This document shows positions 12,301-24,804 of a stretch of DNA of 64,000 nucleotides, one piece after another; positions within the stretch are counted from its first letter, which is position 1; every line of letters begins with the position of its first letter. The notes beneath the pieces were generated by a model. The model did no database searches and was not told where the DNA came from. It worked only from the letters and a program-made list of their open reading frames with translations. Origin of the DNA: Cristatella mucedo (lineage: Eukaryota > Bryozoa > Phylactolaemata > Cristatellidae); contig WPIO01000066.1 of the NCBI GenBank assembly GCA_009760855.2, forward strand, positions 1,696,501 to 1,760,500, given 5' to 3'. A program made the translations under genes and the position numbers.

Positions 12301-14697
12301 ACGGCTATCACCCAGCTTGGAGTGTGGGCAATACAGAAGCGCCTGCTGCATGACTCGAACCGACGACCTTATTATGAATCGAACCTACGACGATGTTTTA
12401 ATGCACCAATTCCATAAACAAAAACTTATAATACTAAGATACCTTACCATACTGATGTTTAGCAGCGTACACTTACTTTTATTCAGAACGAAATGGACAC
12501 TTATTAAAATGACACAATCATACTTACTGGAATCCATATTTTGGATCTTTCGGTACTTGGTCCTTCGTTGTGCGTCTTCTCCTATAAAGGAAAGATGAAT
12601 GTCAAGCATATTGAATGTCAATAGCATCATACTGCCTCATGCATTCCAAACCAATCATGTTATTTGCTTTGGGTTCTACCTATATTATCAGACCGGCTGC
12701 ACGTTTTTATCTTTTGATTCCGTGCAAAGATGACATATGTATTCATTTGATCCTACATCCTATAAATAAAGGATAAAAATCAGCTGGTGATCACGTGCAC
12801 CTGTTCAGCATGCATAAGCACACACAAGATGAGAATAGCTCGCTGTTTTTAAAGCATCAAAAGATAAATTAATCTCTATCCAGGAGCAACTACTACAACT
12901 CGCTGAAACAGAATCAATGGTCAATGGTTAGTGGCACGTCAGGTAGCAAACAAGCCAAAGCGAACAAGTCTTGTTTTGAGGTAAGCATGCTATAGCAAAC
13001 GTAAAGAACTCGCGGCCAACGATTAGTCTGACCAATGAAATTGCACTGAATCTTGTACAAATAAGCAGGCAATGAGTACAGGAATAAAAGATGACAGATT
13101 TCTTTAGGACAAACGGAAAGGGAAAGCTGACGATAACGGATGCCTTGTAATCAGAGAATAAAAGATGCCTTGTAATCAAAGAACTCAAGATTACCAGAGG
13201 TAATTCCTGTAGCCGGAAGTTGGTTACAGACTTCCGGTGCATACTTACTACACCCTTGATCACCAATAGATTTTCTTTTAGTGCAACGGGCGACGAGATG
13301 ACTAAGGGCTCTGACCAGAAGTTCTTAGTTAAGAGAATTGCAGTCGTCTAAACGGGACATTAGATATGGGCGAGCCAATTTGACTTTCATACTCTTATCG
13401 AAGCTGACCCTGATTGTGGTGGTGTAGCATAGCTGAAATCATGCCGACTTTACATTGAAGAAACGGTGTCCATCTCAATACAGTTTTTTATAAGACGTTA
13501 TAGCTGTGGTTCAAGATGCACCAATCTCGAATGTGAGGTGTCTCAACAACTTTTGAGTTGCACTAGGTGTGCTTACAACTATGAGTTTGCTTTTATCATC
13601 TCTAATCTTTAAAAATTTAACAGCAGAATAAAATTCGAACGTTTTTTATGCATGCTGTAAGGGAACTGAGTCAGTAAGATGAAAGGCTTTGCATAGAAGG
13701 GTCAAGAGATTGACAAAGCTGGGGGTCATTGGCGTAGAAATTAAAGATAAGAGCTCACAAGGCGATCAACCACTATTTACTTCCACACTCTTATATATCT
13801 CACTCAGGTAGGACCAAACGCATTTTAGCACCGGTCCGGTGATGGTTCACTATGTAAATGGGGCCCTCTAGAAAGATCCGGTGCTCAACAGTGTCAATTT
13901 CTGCTAATATGCAGTGGACTATCTGCAGAGAAGCTACAGCCCGATTAGTAATGTTCAGAAGATCATTGCTGACCCAAAGCGGAGCAGTTTCTGTACAAAG
14001 GGTAGCTCAAAATCTCTATTTTAACTTGCTACCAAGATTTAATGAATTTGCTTGACTGCTTGATGAAATTTTCTATTTTAGGCTATTTTATAATCCGTTT
14101 ATTTTCTACCTTAGAACTAAACGTAGCGCTTATTGTTTTAAAGACTAGTGTCACATAAACAGGGTCGGTTAATCAGTTCTCTATTCAAAATTGATTTTAT
14201 AAAGTTAGGTAAAACTATCGCCATAGAAGCAGATGCAGTTTGAAATAATTGACTAAACTGAAACAATTTTGGGAGCAATAAATATATAGGTTATTTCAAT
14301 CACGTTGGCGCTTCACGAGTGGTGCATAGATTATTCTCGCTTTATCTTACTGCTGACGATGTCGACGAGAAAGTTTTGGTTGACGGTTTCTTCTCCAGAT
14401 CGTAAGCCTTCGCCAAATCCATACCACCGATTTAAGACCAGCGAGAACTCAAACCGTCCCGAGAATTCAGGTTCAATTGCAGCAGTTATGTAGACAAACT
14501 CTGCTTCGAACGCAGCGCCTAGTTCGGCACTGCGATTAACTGGAAGGCAAATAATCCTTTTCTGGTAAAACCACTTGCTGTCCTCCTTGATTCTCGAGAC
14601 CACACCACATGCCTTGGAACCGGATGGAGGTGATATGATATTGTCATTTACAATTTGTGTCGGCGGCTTTCCCTGAGCAATGTGTCTGACTCTGATG
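9394..14697 (-). CDS. Partial extracellular Ig-like protein, three exons
   Basis: Three minus-strand exons have good splice sites and agreeing phases. Exon a, 14697-14351, follows a strong pyrimidine-rich acceptor (ttttcccattcag|C) and ends CA|gtaagat in phase 1. Exon b, 12581-12528, is 54 nt (tcctttatag|G, CCA|gtaagta), phase 1-1. Exon c, 9789-9394, runs from catctag|AT to AGAG|gtgagt, phase 1-1. The joined product is about 265 residues and is open throughout. Exon c carries SLTIRDSDQYVFAANKQ, resembling an Ig F-strand (D-x-G/D-x-Y-x-C) with Phe in the Cys position. Several N-glycosylation sequons (NRS, NNT, NMS, NIS, NTS, NIT) point to a secreted or surface protein. Exon b is a basic linker (EDAQRRTKYRKIQ). 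The family is not recognised; upstream and downstream exons were not found. Confidence 0.5.
10107..10555 (-). mobile_element. LINE family A, 3' fragment
   Basis: On the plus strand this begins with the reversed (ATT)n tail and hairpin (10107-10185), then 3' UTR, then the ORF2 C-terminus (minus strand 10502-10340: LKYFGDRAFSSYVPKACNSLPTC). It is 5'-truncated at about 10555. Confidence 0.88.
10770..10954 (+). repeat. Unclassified 185-bp direct repeat, copy 1
   Basis: Begins 'agctggtaagtttttacgaa' and ends 'gatgtcggtca'. It matches 12056-12239 with roughly 15-17 mismatches. The copies are 1.1 kb apart; the family is not recognised. Confidence 0.85.
10955..12055. other. Spacer between direct repeats, no gene recognised
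   Basis: AT-rich. A 249-nt open frame at 11240-11488 on the plus strand shows no recognisable motif. Nothing else stands out. Confidence 0.35.
12056..12239 (+). repeat. Unclassified 185-bp direct repeat, copy 2
   Basis: Same orientation as 10770-10954 and about 92% identical by eye. The flanks differ, so these may be two members of a dispersed family or the ends of one decayed element. Confidence 0.85.
13290..14010 (-). mobile_element. Old degenerate LINE RT fragment
   Basis: Minus-strand reading gives a degraded RT. Residues like TAPLWVSNDLL and IDTVEHRIFLEGP near 13980-13850 match the TALLxVxNDLL / AFDTVDHxxLL block. RLDDCNSL near 13360 matches the thumb motif SRLDYCNSLL. There are many stops. 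It is older than A and B and possibly from another clade. Confidence 0.6.
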
Positions 14698-15204
14698 CTG
14701 AATGGGAAAAAAAAGTTTCTGACGACGCCTCTGAATGCAGCCTTATTTCCAGTTACCAAATACAATTGTTCTGTGGAAGCACCTATTTAAATATAAAGTG
14801 TTTAAGTGCGTTATTCAAAACTTTTTAGCATTTTGTGTTCAAACAAAAACGAACATTCCTCGTTATAAAATATTGTGGACAAGATTTAGTAATAATAAAA
14901 ACGGCTGCAAGAAATGTTACGTATGAGACAATAGAACAAGTTATCTCCCCGAAGTTAGGAAATTTATTTGTACAATATTTAACAATAGCACTACTAATGT
15001 TTCTTCTCAGTTTCGGAGTTCCGTTTCAAAAATCGATGTTCTTGCGAACGTCGTACACGGAAAAGCTAAGAACTGTTTAAATCTTATCCATTTGTATACG
15101 TAATTTTGCCGTTATATAATAAATTAAGTGATTGTGTATACGTTAACGCTTACAGCTTGAAGCTGTGTCAGCCGCGTCAATTGCTGCAGCTTATTTAGTA
15201 ATTA

Positions 15205-15960
15205 TAATAACACACTTTACATTTGCTGCAAAGAAAATACGATCGAATGGATAGAGGCAGCATGCTCGATAAACAACAAGAATAATTGTTTGGGTTGACA
15301 TGCAAAGGGGCAGCATGCAAGTATGGTTAGTGGCAGTATGCACAGTGTCAGCACACACAAGCAATAAAAGACGCCTCACATGGACCCACTAAATGCTGTC
15401 ATAAATATGTGCGTTTTTAATTTCTTTTTAAATGTGGTCAAGTCAGGGGATGTCGTGACACAAGTCGGGAGTGAGTTCCGGGCTTTGGGAGCCTGCGAGC
15501 TAAAGGGATGGTCTCCAAAGGATTTGAGGTTTGTTCGAGGTATAGATAGACAATTAGATTCGGAAAAGCTGGTGGTACGCTGCTTGGCCTGGTGGGGCAG
15601 TGAATCTGATAAGTAGTCTCGATCCAAAGATTGAAGGAACCTAAGTGTGAGCGACAAAGCCTTGAATTCTACGGGTTGCTTGACCGGTAGCCAGTGCATG
15701 TCGGGAGAAGTGGCGCGATGTGGCAGCTGCCACGCTCACGACAGACAATCCTAGCTGCGGAGTTTTTCGCCAGCTGAAAGCGCCTGATTGCACAGGCCGG
15801 TAGGCCAGAAAGCAGCGAGCTACAGAGGTCAATATGGGATGTCACAAATGCACCGACCAACTTAGATGCAGTGTTATTGTCTAAAAAAGTTCAAATTTTA
15901 GCAATGTTATGTAGCTGAAAGTTGGCAAAACGGATTGTGGATCTGATGTTGCCGTTTAAC
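15205..15960 (-). mobile_element. LINE family A, 3' fragment
   Basis: Minus strand. It contains thumb and C-terminal ORF2 (VTSHIDLCSSLLSGLP near 15840; LHWLPVKQPVEFK near 15700; LKSFGDHPFSSQAPKA near 15530) followed by the 3' UTR. The tail at 15205-15235 lacks most of the hairpin and the ATT run. Decayed by frameshifts. Confidence 0.85.
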
Positions 15961-16234
15961 GAAACGTCAGGTTCGTCCATCAAAAGGTCTTTCCATTCTC
16001 TGGCTGCCAGTAACCTGCCTAATACGTACGACAGTGCGTATTTGTTATCATTCCATTATCTTCACTCGTATTCGCTCCTAGATGCGGTTGCTGTTACAAA
16101 GTGCCACGACTTGTGCATTAACGATCGAAAACGAAGTGCTCGAGAAGGCCATTAGCTGAGGCTCCGAGAATTCGCGATCCTCAGCATTGTCTGGAACCGC
16201 CCTGAGCAATCTCCCACGCAGGCTGCTTTGAATC

Positions 16235-16398
16235 TCTCTATAATTTATTTCATTTAATTTGTAAAGCACCCCAAGAAAACGTAATCTCTATTCAGGCGCT
16301 TCACACATGCTCGGGGCTCGAGCTTACGACCTCAGCCACACGTTGGTTGCGGCGAGCACCTTTACCGCTGGACCAAACCAGCTCGGCTCTCGAAATCA
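16235..16398 (-). mobile_element. SINE1, minus strand
   Basis: The plus strand shows the reversed tail (agcaccccaagaaaacgtaatctctattcaggcgcttcac), then the B box complement (ggggctcgagcttacgacc) and A box complement (ccgctggaccaaaccagctcgg). Confidence 0.88.
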
Positions 16399-16399
16399 A

Positions 16400-18884
16400 T
16401 GATCATCAGGCCTGCCATAGCGCGCGCGGCCAGTCTTAAAACGTGTCTTTGGAATCCTCGCTCAATATGCAATAAAACCGTAATAGTACCCGATGTAATT
16501 ACTGAGAATGAATCGGACCTGTTCGCCTTAACCGAGACCCTGGCTAAAATCGGTTAACCGCTCGACTGTCTACGATGAAACTCCATCCGGTTTCCCCTTC
16601 TTTCTTACTTCTAGATCAATCAAACCGGTGGTGGGTTCGCTATCGTCACAAGATTATTCTTTACTGTCAAGCTGTTTGTAGTCCCGTCGAAGTAGTTTTT
16701 CGAATCTCTTGTTTCAAGTTCATCCGTCAACAAGCTGCCAACGTAGCTTATGGCCCCCTCCAGGTACCAAGTTCTGCTTTATCTCAGATCTCCGATGTTC
16801 TGATCTAATTTTTATTATGTATGCAAGAAATTGATCTTTCTTCATTATTTGGTGATTTTAAAACTCATTTTAATAACTTATCTGACACCTTCAGCGCCGA
16901 ATTGTGTGCACTGACTGACTCAATTTCTTTTGTGGCTCATGTGCATGGCCCAACTCATATCAATGGTCACACACTTGACCAAATTTTATTTCGCAACTGC
17001 ACGCTATAATCATCTGTTATTCCCAAATTCTGATTATCTGACCACATGTGCATCTCATTCAGTCTGCATTGTGTGTCTTTCTCTGGATACAAAGTCACAA
17101 GTGAATCGCGAAACCTTAAGACCCTTGGCACGGATGCTGTCCACGCCAGAGTATTTTCTTCGCCACTGCTGCTCAATTCCCCCCTCCGACCGGTCATCAT
17201 TAGTGCATAGATACAACACGATACTAGAAAACATGCTTGACAAATTTGCACCTCTGGCTAAGCGCACTGGGTGTATTCACACAGGCGGCCTAGGGTTTAC
17301 TGCAAGCATTAAGCAGGCTAGATTAACTAAGGTAAAGTTTGAAAAAAGCAAATAAAAGATCACTATTGACTGTCCATTGTCCGGCATCCGAGTACCACTG
17401 TGGATCGTACCAATCAATATTAGCAAAAACAGAGCCTAACTATTACAAGAACATTGTTGAATCACAGATGCACAATCCAAAGATGCTCATGTCTACGACC
17501 AACCATCTCCTTTACCGTTCCCAGGCTACCTCCTTACTTACTGCTCCTTGAGATGATCTAGCCAAGCGTTTTTCTTGCTCATTTGTCATAAAGATAGACA
17601 AGATTAAGGAATCTATCTCTTTAGTGGAAGGATTACCCATCCAATCCTGTTCCTTAATTTCGTGAATCACCTCAATGTCTGCATTCAAGGAAGCCATAGT
17701 GACTTCATCATGAAGCTCCTATCCCAGTCACAGAAGACGATCAGTCCTCTAGAGCACCTCTATCCCCACCGTCCTGCTTCTACGATGAATGGGTGTGCGG
17801 CTACCATGCATAACTAACATTATAAATAAATCATCGGCCTCAGGTTGCATCATGTACAACTAACATTGTAAATATATCATAAGCCTCAGGTTATATCGAA
17901 GAACCTTTCATAAATGCTTAGTCAGGTCACAAATCAAGAAACCAGCACTAGACCAAGAGAACTTGAGCAACTTCCACCCATTCTCTTATCCTTGCTAGTA
18001 AGTTCCAGTCTGCCAGCAGAGCTAATCACTCCATGGAGTTTGCATTTCTTTGCGTGTCCAACAATATTCTTAGCAATGAAGACTCAGGTAGAGTCTCGTT
18101 GCTGTTTTTCTCGTTCTTTCGGCAGCTTTTGATACTATAGATCACCAAGTCCTTCTCGAGTGCCACTCATCACGCCTAGGCGTCATTAGTACTGCACTGC
18201 AATGGTTTGAGTCTTTTATCTCAATAGTATACTCCTGAGTATTGACGTGAACGGAAAAAGATAATCCAAGTAACCATTAATTGTATATCGTACTTCAGGG
18301 CTATGTTCTTCGTACTCTCTCTTCACTGATTATATCCTTCCGCTTGCTGATGTGATTGTGAACCACAACCTTGGCTTTCACGTCTATGCAGATTCCAAGT
18401 CAGTAGTACATTTTTGCTTTGATCCCTCCCAGTCCTCCAGAACGTCTTATTCTCTCATTTCCTTACTGCATGCATTGACGACATCGCACACGGATAGCAG
18501 CAAGCTTTCTTAAATTTATTGATAATTAAACCAACCTACTAATCATAGGCAAACCTAGTTTGATTCACAAATTGGAAAGGTAATCTGCTCTGCCATCCTA
18601 CGTAACGTTTAATCTGCACGAATTACAGGTGTCGTGTTACAAAGTGACCTTGCATTGTACATGACCTTGCATTGGACGACCACGTTCGCTCCCCAGTCAG
18701 ATTTGTGCACTTTAAGCTACATAAAATTACTAAAATTCGGCCTTTTTTAGACAGCTATGCTACATTTTTTTTATTGGTCAAAGCATTTTTTGACATTCCG
18801 TCTCGACTTCTGTAACACACTGCTTGCTGATCAACCGGCCTGAGCAATCAGGCGCTTACAAAAGGTACACAACTCTGCAAAGCT
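16400..18884 (+). mobile_element. LINE family A, old long copy with endonuclease domain
   Basis: The longest A copy in 5' extent. Endonuclease remnants include LWNPRSICNKT (about 16460), ENESDLFALTETLA (about 16510) and HGPTHINGHTLDQI (about 16945). A linker around 17340-17550 (LTVHCPASEYHCGSYQ) precedes RT remnants with AFDTIDHQVLLE (about 18125) and FDPSQSS (about 18420). There are many stops, frameshifts and deletions. At 18884 it abuts a B-family insertion. Confidence 0.75.
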
Positions 18885-19350
18885 CCTACACTGACCCACA
18901 AGGCCCGCCACGGCTTGGCTCCTTCGTACCTAGCTGAACTGCTGCACCAGTTTCAGCCTGTTCGCGCCCTCAGGTCCTGTGTGGACAATAAAGTAGCTGT
19001 TCCATTCCTCCGCTTAAAAACCGTTGGCGACAGAAGCTTTAGCTCTGCAGGTTCTAGACTGTGGAACTCGCTTCCTTCCACAATTCTTACGCAACGACAA
19101 CTGCTCTCATACTGCCGGCTATAGCTCCTTTTCAGCGGTCCTGAGCTGCTACTTCCATGCGACTCACTACCTCAACTGCTCTCCTGACTCTGCTATGCTT
19201 CCCACTTTCTCTTTGTTGCGTCAGACGAAGTCTTTTGGCTACAGAATGCGTACCGAAAGCTTCTTAGGCTGTTAGTGTGCTATGCAAAACTCTCCTGCAT
19301 AACACCAACTTGGTCTTTATGAATTTGTGGAGTTACTGACGGAGATACAT
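18885..19350 (+). mobile_element. LINE family B, 5'-truncated 3' end
   Basis: ORF2 C-terminus (LTHKARHGLAPSYLAELL, RSFSSAGSRLWNSLP at about 19035) followed by the B 3' UTR. The terminus at 19325-19350 reads GAGTTACTGACGGAGATACATTACATT. Confidence 0.88.
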
Positions 19351-19374
19351 TACATTTCTGTCGTGAGTTAGTTT

Positions 19375-20440
19375 CCCCCTACACCACTGAACTGCTGGTA
19401 ATAGGACATCCTAAGCGTTCGAACGGGCTAGAAAGTTTTGCTGTTCTAACAATGGATGCTGTTGTACCACCATCACCACGTGCTCAGAATTTAGGTGTAA
19501 TCTTAAAAAGCTGCCAAAATTTTGAAAGTTTAGTTCAGAAGACTGCTTTCAATGCTAGCTTTCAAGTCAAATCCCTATCAAAAATTGGTAACTGTCTTCC
19601 ACGGTGGTTTACAGAACATGTAACTAGATCCTTGGTTATGTCCTCCCAGCCTTCGAGCACCTCAAACTCTCTTAACTCACTTGCTGCATGCATTGATGAC
19701 ATCAGCACATGGATGGCAGCAAATTTTCTAAAGCTAAGCGATGATAAAACTAACTTACTAGTTTTGGGCAAACCCAGTGTGATTCAGAGATTGGAAAGGC
19801 TGACTCTCAAAATTGGCTCTGCCAGCATATCTCCTGTCGATTAAAGCTCGAAATCTAGATGTCATACTTCAAAGCGACCTCTCGTTAGACGACTGTATCA
19901 GCTTCACACTCAAATCTGCCTATTTTCAGCTCCATAACATTGCTAAAATTTGGGCTTGTATGGATAAGGATACCGTGTTCAAGTTGGTCCATGCATTCGT
20001 CGCATCCCGTCTCGACTTCTGCACCTCACTGCTTACTGGCCTGCCAGCATGTGCAATCAGGCGATTGCAGCTGGTGCAAAACTCTGCAGCTAGGCTTGTC
20101 TGTCGTGAGCATCGCACTTGCCACATTACTCCACTTCTTGCCGACCTGCACTGGCTTCCAGTCAAGCAACGGATTGACTGCAATGTTCTGTCGCTCACTT
20201 TTAGGTCCCTTCATTCTATGGCTGCAACCTGTCTCTCAGATATACTTCCCCATCAGGTCAAGCATCGTATCACCCGCTTTTCGGAATCCAACAGTGTACA
20301 AATACCTCGTACAAACCTTAAATCCTTTGGAGACCGTGCATTTAGTTCGTTTGCTCCCAAAGCCTGAAACTCCCTCCCGACCTGCGGCAGAACATCCCCT
20401 TACCTGACCATATTTAAAAGGAACTTAAAAACCCACCAGA
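19375..20440 (+). mobile_element. LINE B/A chimera
   Basis: Bases 19375-19640 are B RT (PSPRAQNLGVILKSC, SKIGNCLPRW). At about 19641 the sequence switches in frame to A (SQPSSTSNSLNSLAAC, FLKLSDDKTNLLVLGKPS), continuing through thumb (VASRLDFCTSLLTGLP), LHWLPVKQRID and NLKSFGDRAFSSFAPKA to about 20440. The A 3' UTR and tail are missing. Confidence 0.8.
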
Positions 20441-20590
20441 CAAGAAGTCAAGACGGGATGTAACACATGCATGGACCAACTTAGCTGTGGTATCCCAGTC
20501 TAAATAAGTCAGAAATTTAGCAATGTTATGTAGCTAGAAGTAGGCAGACTTGATTGTAGAGCTGATGTGATCGTCTAATAAAAGGTTACG
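20441..20590 (-). mobile_element. LINE family A fragment, inverted relative to preceding piece
   Basis: The reverse complement matches A around the stretch 'ataacattgctaaaat...ttggtccatgcat...cgtcttgacttc' (compare 29780-29870). It abuts the plus-strand A piece head to head. Confidence 0.75.
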
Positions 20591-21599
20591 TCACTTAGAT
20601 TACTGTTGTTATCGTTTGCAGTTCTGTGCCAGTTTCAGCCACTAGAGCACGTGTAACTCGGAAAAAATTGCTTCCGCGTGCTACGTGAATCTAGAAAGCT
20701 CATTTACATGAGTACCGGTGGCGCCGTTTTTAAAACCACGTGATTTCGCAAGTTAGGCAACCGCTTTGAATGGGTGGTTTGTTCGATGAGAATTAGTTTG
20801 TGCAAGTTTTTTCCAGAGATTTAGGGTTTTTTTAAGATAATTTTAGAATTTAAGACAATGCCATTATTATTCTTGGTCTGTTTGGGCTCTTCGAGTTTAG
20901 AGTCTGTATTAAATTCCAGCTCATAAACCAAATGACTTAAAATATCACTTTATTCTAATCTGGCGGCTGATTAGCACGCCAACTCAGCTGTGCCAGGTGG
21001 AAGCTGGAAAGCACTGGATCGGAACTTCAAGCAGAGAGTGCAGAGAGCCCATGAAGTTTCATTGCCGCCCTTTGAAACTAAAAAGCAACATCGCTTTATC
21101 GGCTTTTCTTCAAGTTAGGCATTTCGATGCTGAATTTTACTTTGTGAATGCACATTGCATCTACTAAAAAATAACTCAGGGTAGCATCTCCCTGATTCGT
21201 AATTGGTTTTTGCGACTCCTCATTGCATCATATCCTCGTTGTATGACCGTCAGCAAGTTGCGAAGAACTCAATGCAAACGTGACACCAGGGGCAGACGAG
21301 TTTACCTACGGCGTGATGAATCCAGATGATTATATTCTTGATATTGCATGAATTAATTGTGTACTAATTTATAAAGTTATGAATCTAAGTGTGCATTAAG
21401 ACATATGTTTGTCGGTACACACCTCTCAAACAAAAAGCGAAAAATACTGAGGTGAAAAAAACATGTAATTTGTTTCCCCATTATATTTCCTGATATTTAC
21501 GATTTCCGTATATCTGTCGCTGCACCAGTCGGCCTGTCATTTAGCGATTGGTAACGAGGCAAGCGATAGAGGCTGAAAGAAGAACTGAAATTTGACGTC
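20591..21599. other. No gene recognised
   Basis: No copies of the local repeat families and no exon-like open frames seen. Confidence 0.4.
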
Positions 21600-22340
21600 G
21601 TATTGCTGCTGCTAGAACTTGTGCCACCTCAGCTAGGTAGAAATGAGCCAAGCTGTGGTGGGCATTTCGAGTCGGCGTAAGAGCTTGGCTCTGTATCCGT
21701 TGATGAAATAGCAGCAATCATAGCTATTTTAGCAAAGGAGAAACATGGTCAAACCTCTGGTATTTGCAAACTAGCACTGCAACCATATTAATAGCCAGCT
21801 GCAATGGCGGCCTAGCGACTGTTTTCGGGAGCACAGCCACAGGAGAAATACAACAATCTAGCAAGTGAGTTGAGAGAATTTGAGGTGCTCGAAGGCTGGG
21901 AGGGATCAAAGCAAAGGTACAACTGAGTGTCATCCATACAGGTGCCATGGTTAGTTGTGGAAGCAGTCTTCTTCACGAAACTTTTATAATATAGGCAGCT
22001 GTCGAAGACGACACCTAAATTCCAAGTACATGGTGTAGGTCACACAACAGCATCTCCTATTAGGACCTACGCCCATTTCTCTGGTCCAGCCACACGCCTG
22101 GGGTGTCCTATGACTAGCAGTCCTGTTTTATTGTCGTTAATTTAAAGAAAATTATCCGACATCCGGATTCTAGCGTGTGAAAGGCGAGCATTGAATTCAT
22201 TAGTCACTGCAGCAGATTCTATCGACTAAAATACCAGTACGGGCTAGGTATCACCAGCATCAAAGTGTCAGCACCGATTTCACGTAGGCCCTAATCACTT
22301 TTCCCAGAGGATTAGTATAATGGACAGAAAGAATGGCACT
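21600..22340 (-). mobile_element. LINE B with an embedded LINE A piece
   Basis: B matches at 21600-21852 (minus: SQRFDHVSPLL-like residues) and at about 21940-22340 (RT finger and YADDTQ region, corrupted). Between them 21853-21935 is A, the reverse complement of the YADDTQLYLCFDPSQPSS.TSNSL coding stretch. B resumes next to the thumb LD-C motif. Confidence 0.7.
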
Positions 22341-22679
22341 GGAAAGATGTGTGGCAGACTATCTAAACTCTAAAACTAACTAAACTAACTAACATTAAAA
22401 GGCATCAAGAGTTAGTAGTCTTCATAGGTTCTTAGAAGGACTGTGAGAAGACGTCACTAGTCGCAGCCATGAGGATGTACTCTAAGGCGTTTCATGGAAA
22501 CTATGGAGCAGTCAATTAGGGATGTTACTCTAATGGGAAGTGTCATCTTGGGTATGGACTCTCTGGGTAGGACTCTCTGATACTATTGATCTTGCTGACA
22601 AAAGAGCTGGAGAAGCAAACGGTCATATCACCTTAAGGATCAGTAGGTGAAGTACTCACCAAGAAGCAATTACGAGTCG

Positions 22680-22890
22680 GTTGACTGTAGAAATCTGGAT
22701 TTTTTTATTTGGCATAAGTTATCCGATCGCATTTTATAAAAAAAAAAGCTAGACTTGACCTCTGCTAGAATCGGTTGGCATGATCTGCAGTAGTTCTCTG
22801 GTGCTAGTCGATGAACATTCAATACTGATTTGCTTGCTTTCTTGACCTTTCGCTTATTCCTCGCTAGTTCAATATCGGCAGTGAAATGTA
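22680..22890 (-). mobile_element. LINE family A, linker fragment
   Basis: Minus-strand peptide KKASKSVLNVHRLAPENYC..CQPILAEVKS matches the A linker seen at 17339-17440 (SLLTVHCPASEYHCGSYQSILAKTE). Confidence 0.65.
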
Positions 22891-24679
22891 AGCTATTGGC
22901 ACCTTGATGCATGCAGAATCAAGAGCTCTAGTTTGAATAGTCACGTCCTCCCTAAATTAATCTCTAAGCACTATCAATGCCAATAAATTTCTTTTACTGC
23001 TCTACATTCTTGTTGCTCCACTTCGCCCTCCATCCTAGCTTCTCTAAGACTGTTCATTTAGATATCTAGCTGCTTTAAGTCGTTCCAGGAAGTTCCAAGA
23101 AAGGTGCTATAAAAACTAGCTACTGTCGTGATTGATTACTGCCAGTATATTGACCTGATCTTGTACATCGAGAGCAAATGTCAGAAGCAGTGAAGTTTTA
23201 TGCCTTTGAAGATTAAAATGGTCCTTCATTGGGATTGCTTCAGTGATTTTATAAAGTCATGTCAGCTTAGAGACTTTGACGCCAGTAAAGCAATTTTTAT
23301 GCGATTGTAGGCAGCGATTTGGCTGTTTTGATATTAATAAAATCATAAATTTAAGAACCAGTCCCAATTAACTTCGCCATTATAAATATCAGTTGTTATC
23401 AGAAAATGAGTGTAACCATTTCAGGTGGCTACGTCGCTAGTGTGAGACACCATAATTAGAGGGATAAGAATAGCACAAGAATATTGATAGCTAAGCATGA
23501 AATTGATACATCTCTCACGATCCGCTTGGCGCGTGCAAAGCCTGGAGCTCACTGAAGCTGGGATTCGATTGGTCACTTCATCTATCGGTGAACGCTATGC
23601 TACTCACCATTGACAGGAAGCAATAAGTTTAGTTGAGCCACAAAGAAAAACAGCATGTACTCCATGAATCCAGCTCTTTAAAAACACAAGTTGGCGTTGT
23701 GCCACTTCCGGCGTCGTCATTAAATCATTACGGAACGCTGCTGTTCGCTTGCAGATATGCACTAAATAAAAAAATGGAAACACACTCAATAGCTGAATTA
23801 AATCGCATTTTTAATGAACATATCAGCTTTTCGAGCTGCTAGCTGCCTGTCCTAGTTGTTGAACTTTATAGAAAGCCAAAACATTTTGCAGGTTGATTTT
23901 TCTAGACAGTGACTGATAATATATTTTGCTGTTATTTATTTGCTAAACAGTCACTCGCTAATCCCTAATAAAACAGAACAGATTCAAAAGATTAAACATG
24001 AAAAGCATGGGTAAGAATTTTTTAAGTATCTTTAAAGTCGGTAGATTGTTTGGGTCCTGAGATAGCAAGATTTTAATAGCGGTAGTTTTAGAAATAAGGA
24101 TTTTCTACGGCATTATAAGAGACATTAATCTCTACGTTGGCGCTTTACGTTTCAGTGCAAGAGAAACTGTCGACTCCGTGTATAAGAATATCTGATATAG
24201 GAATACTCCGCTTATAAGAATAACAGCTCCGCCGCCGGGATTTATTTGAAAATTTTGCTCACTGGGAACTCTTCTTATGGGAGCTTATTTTCTGTAAGAA
24301 TGTTCCACATATAACTGGGGCTGAAAAGTTTTTTGGACTACTAGGCCATTTCAGGAGGTCAAGAAGGCACACTTGGTGAGAAGAAACCACGCCCACTTCA
24401 CCGGCCCGCCCGGACGGAGCGTGGCCACACGAACAAATAGTCGCAACAGGCGTACATATGCTAACGGAAATTATAGGGGTAGACATTTATCATTCCTTCC
24501 AGGTCAGCCACTTCGGTTTCATACAAGCGCCTGATATCAATTTCTAAAAATAAACACAGGCCACAGACCATTTGAGCAGCAACCAGCAGTAAAGAATTGG
24601 AATAAAACCATGACAACTAAATTAAGCTGGATCCGATAATAAATAACTAGAGGGCGTTAGGCCTGGCAGGATTACTAGC
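22891..24679. other. No gene recognised
   Basis: No recognised exon or local repeat copy. Around 24175-24300 a 'ttataagaata' motif recurs, hinting at an unrecognised short element. Confidence 0.35.
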
Positions 24680-24722
24680 TAGGCCACATCTGGCCTAAAG
24701 GCTGAGTTTGCCGACCTCTGGC
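24680..24722 (-). mobile_element. hAT-like terminal inverted repeat remnant
   Basis: The minus strand begins CAGAGGTCGGCAAACTCAGCC and then GGCCAGATGTGGCC, the form typical of hAT (Charlie-type) ends (CAGGGGTCGGCAAAC..). No second end or transposase was found nearby, so this is a fragment. Confidence 0.45.
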
Positions 24723-24804
24723 ATACAAGAATGAGAGTTGAGATTGATTTTCGATTTTTATTCCGCTTAAGTGCCTATTTATAGTGCATAAGACAATAAG
24801 CATC

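Noticed and set aside
12928-13266. 112-residue minus-strand open frame
   Set aside because: Hydrophobic but without motif or splice sites, and adjoining an old LINE remnant.
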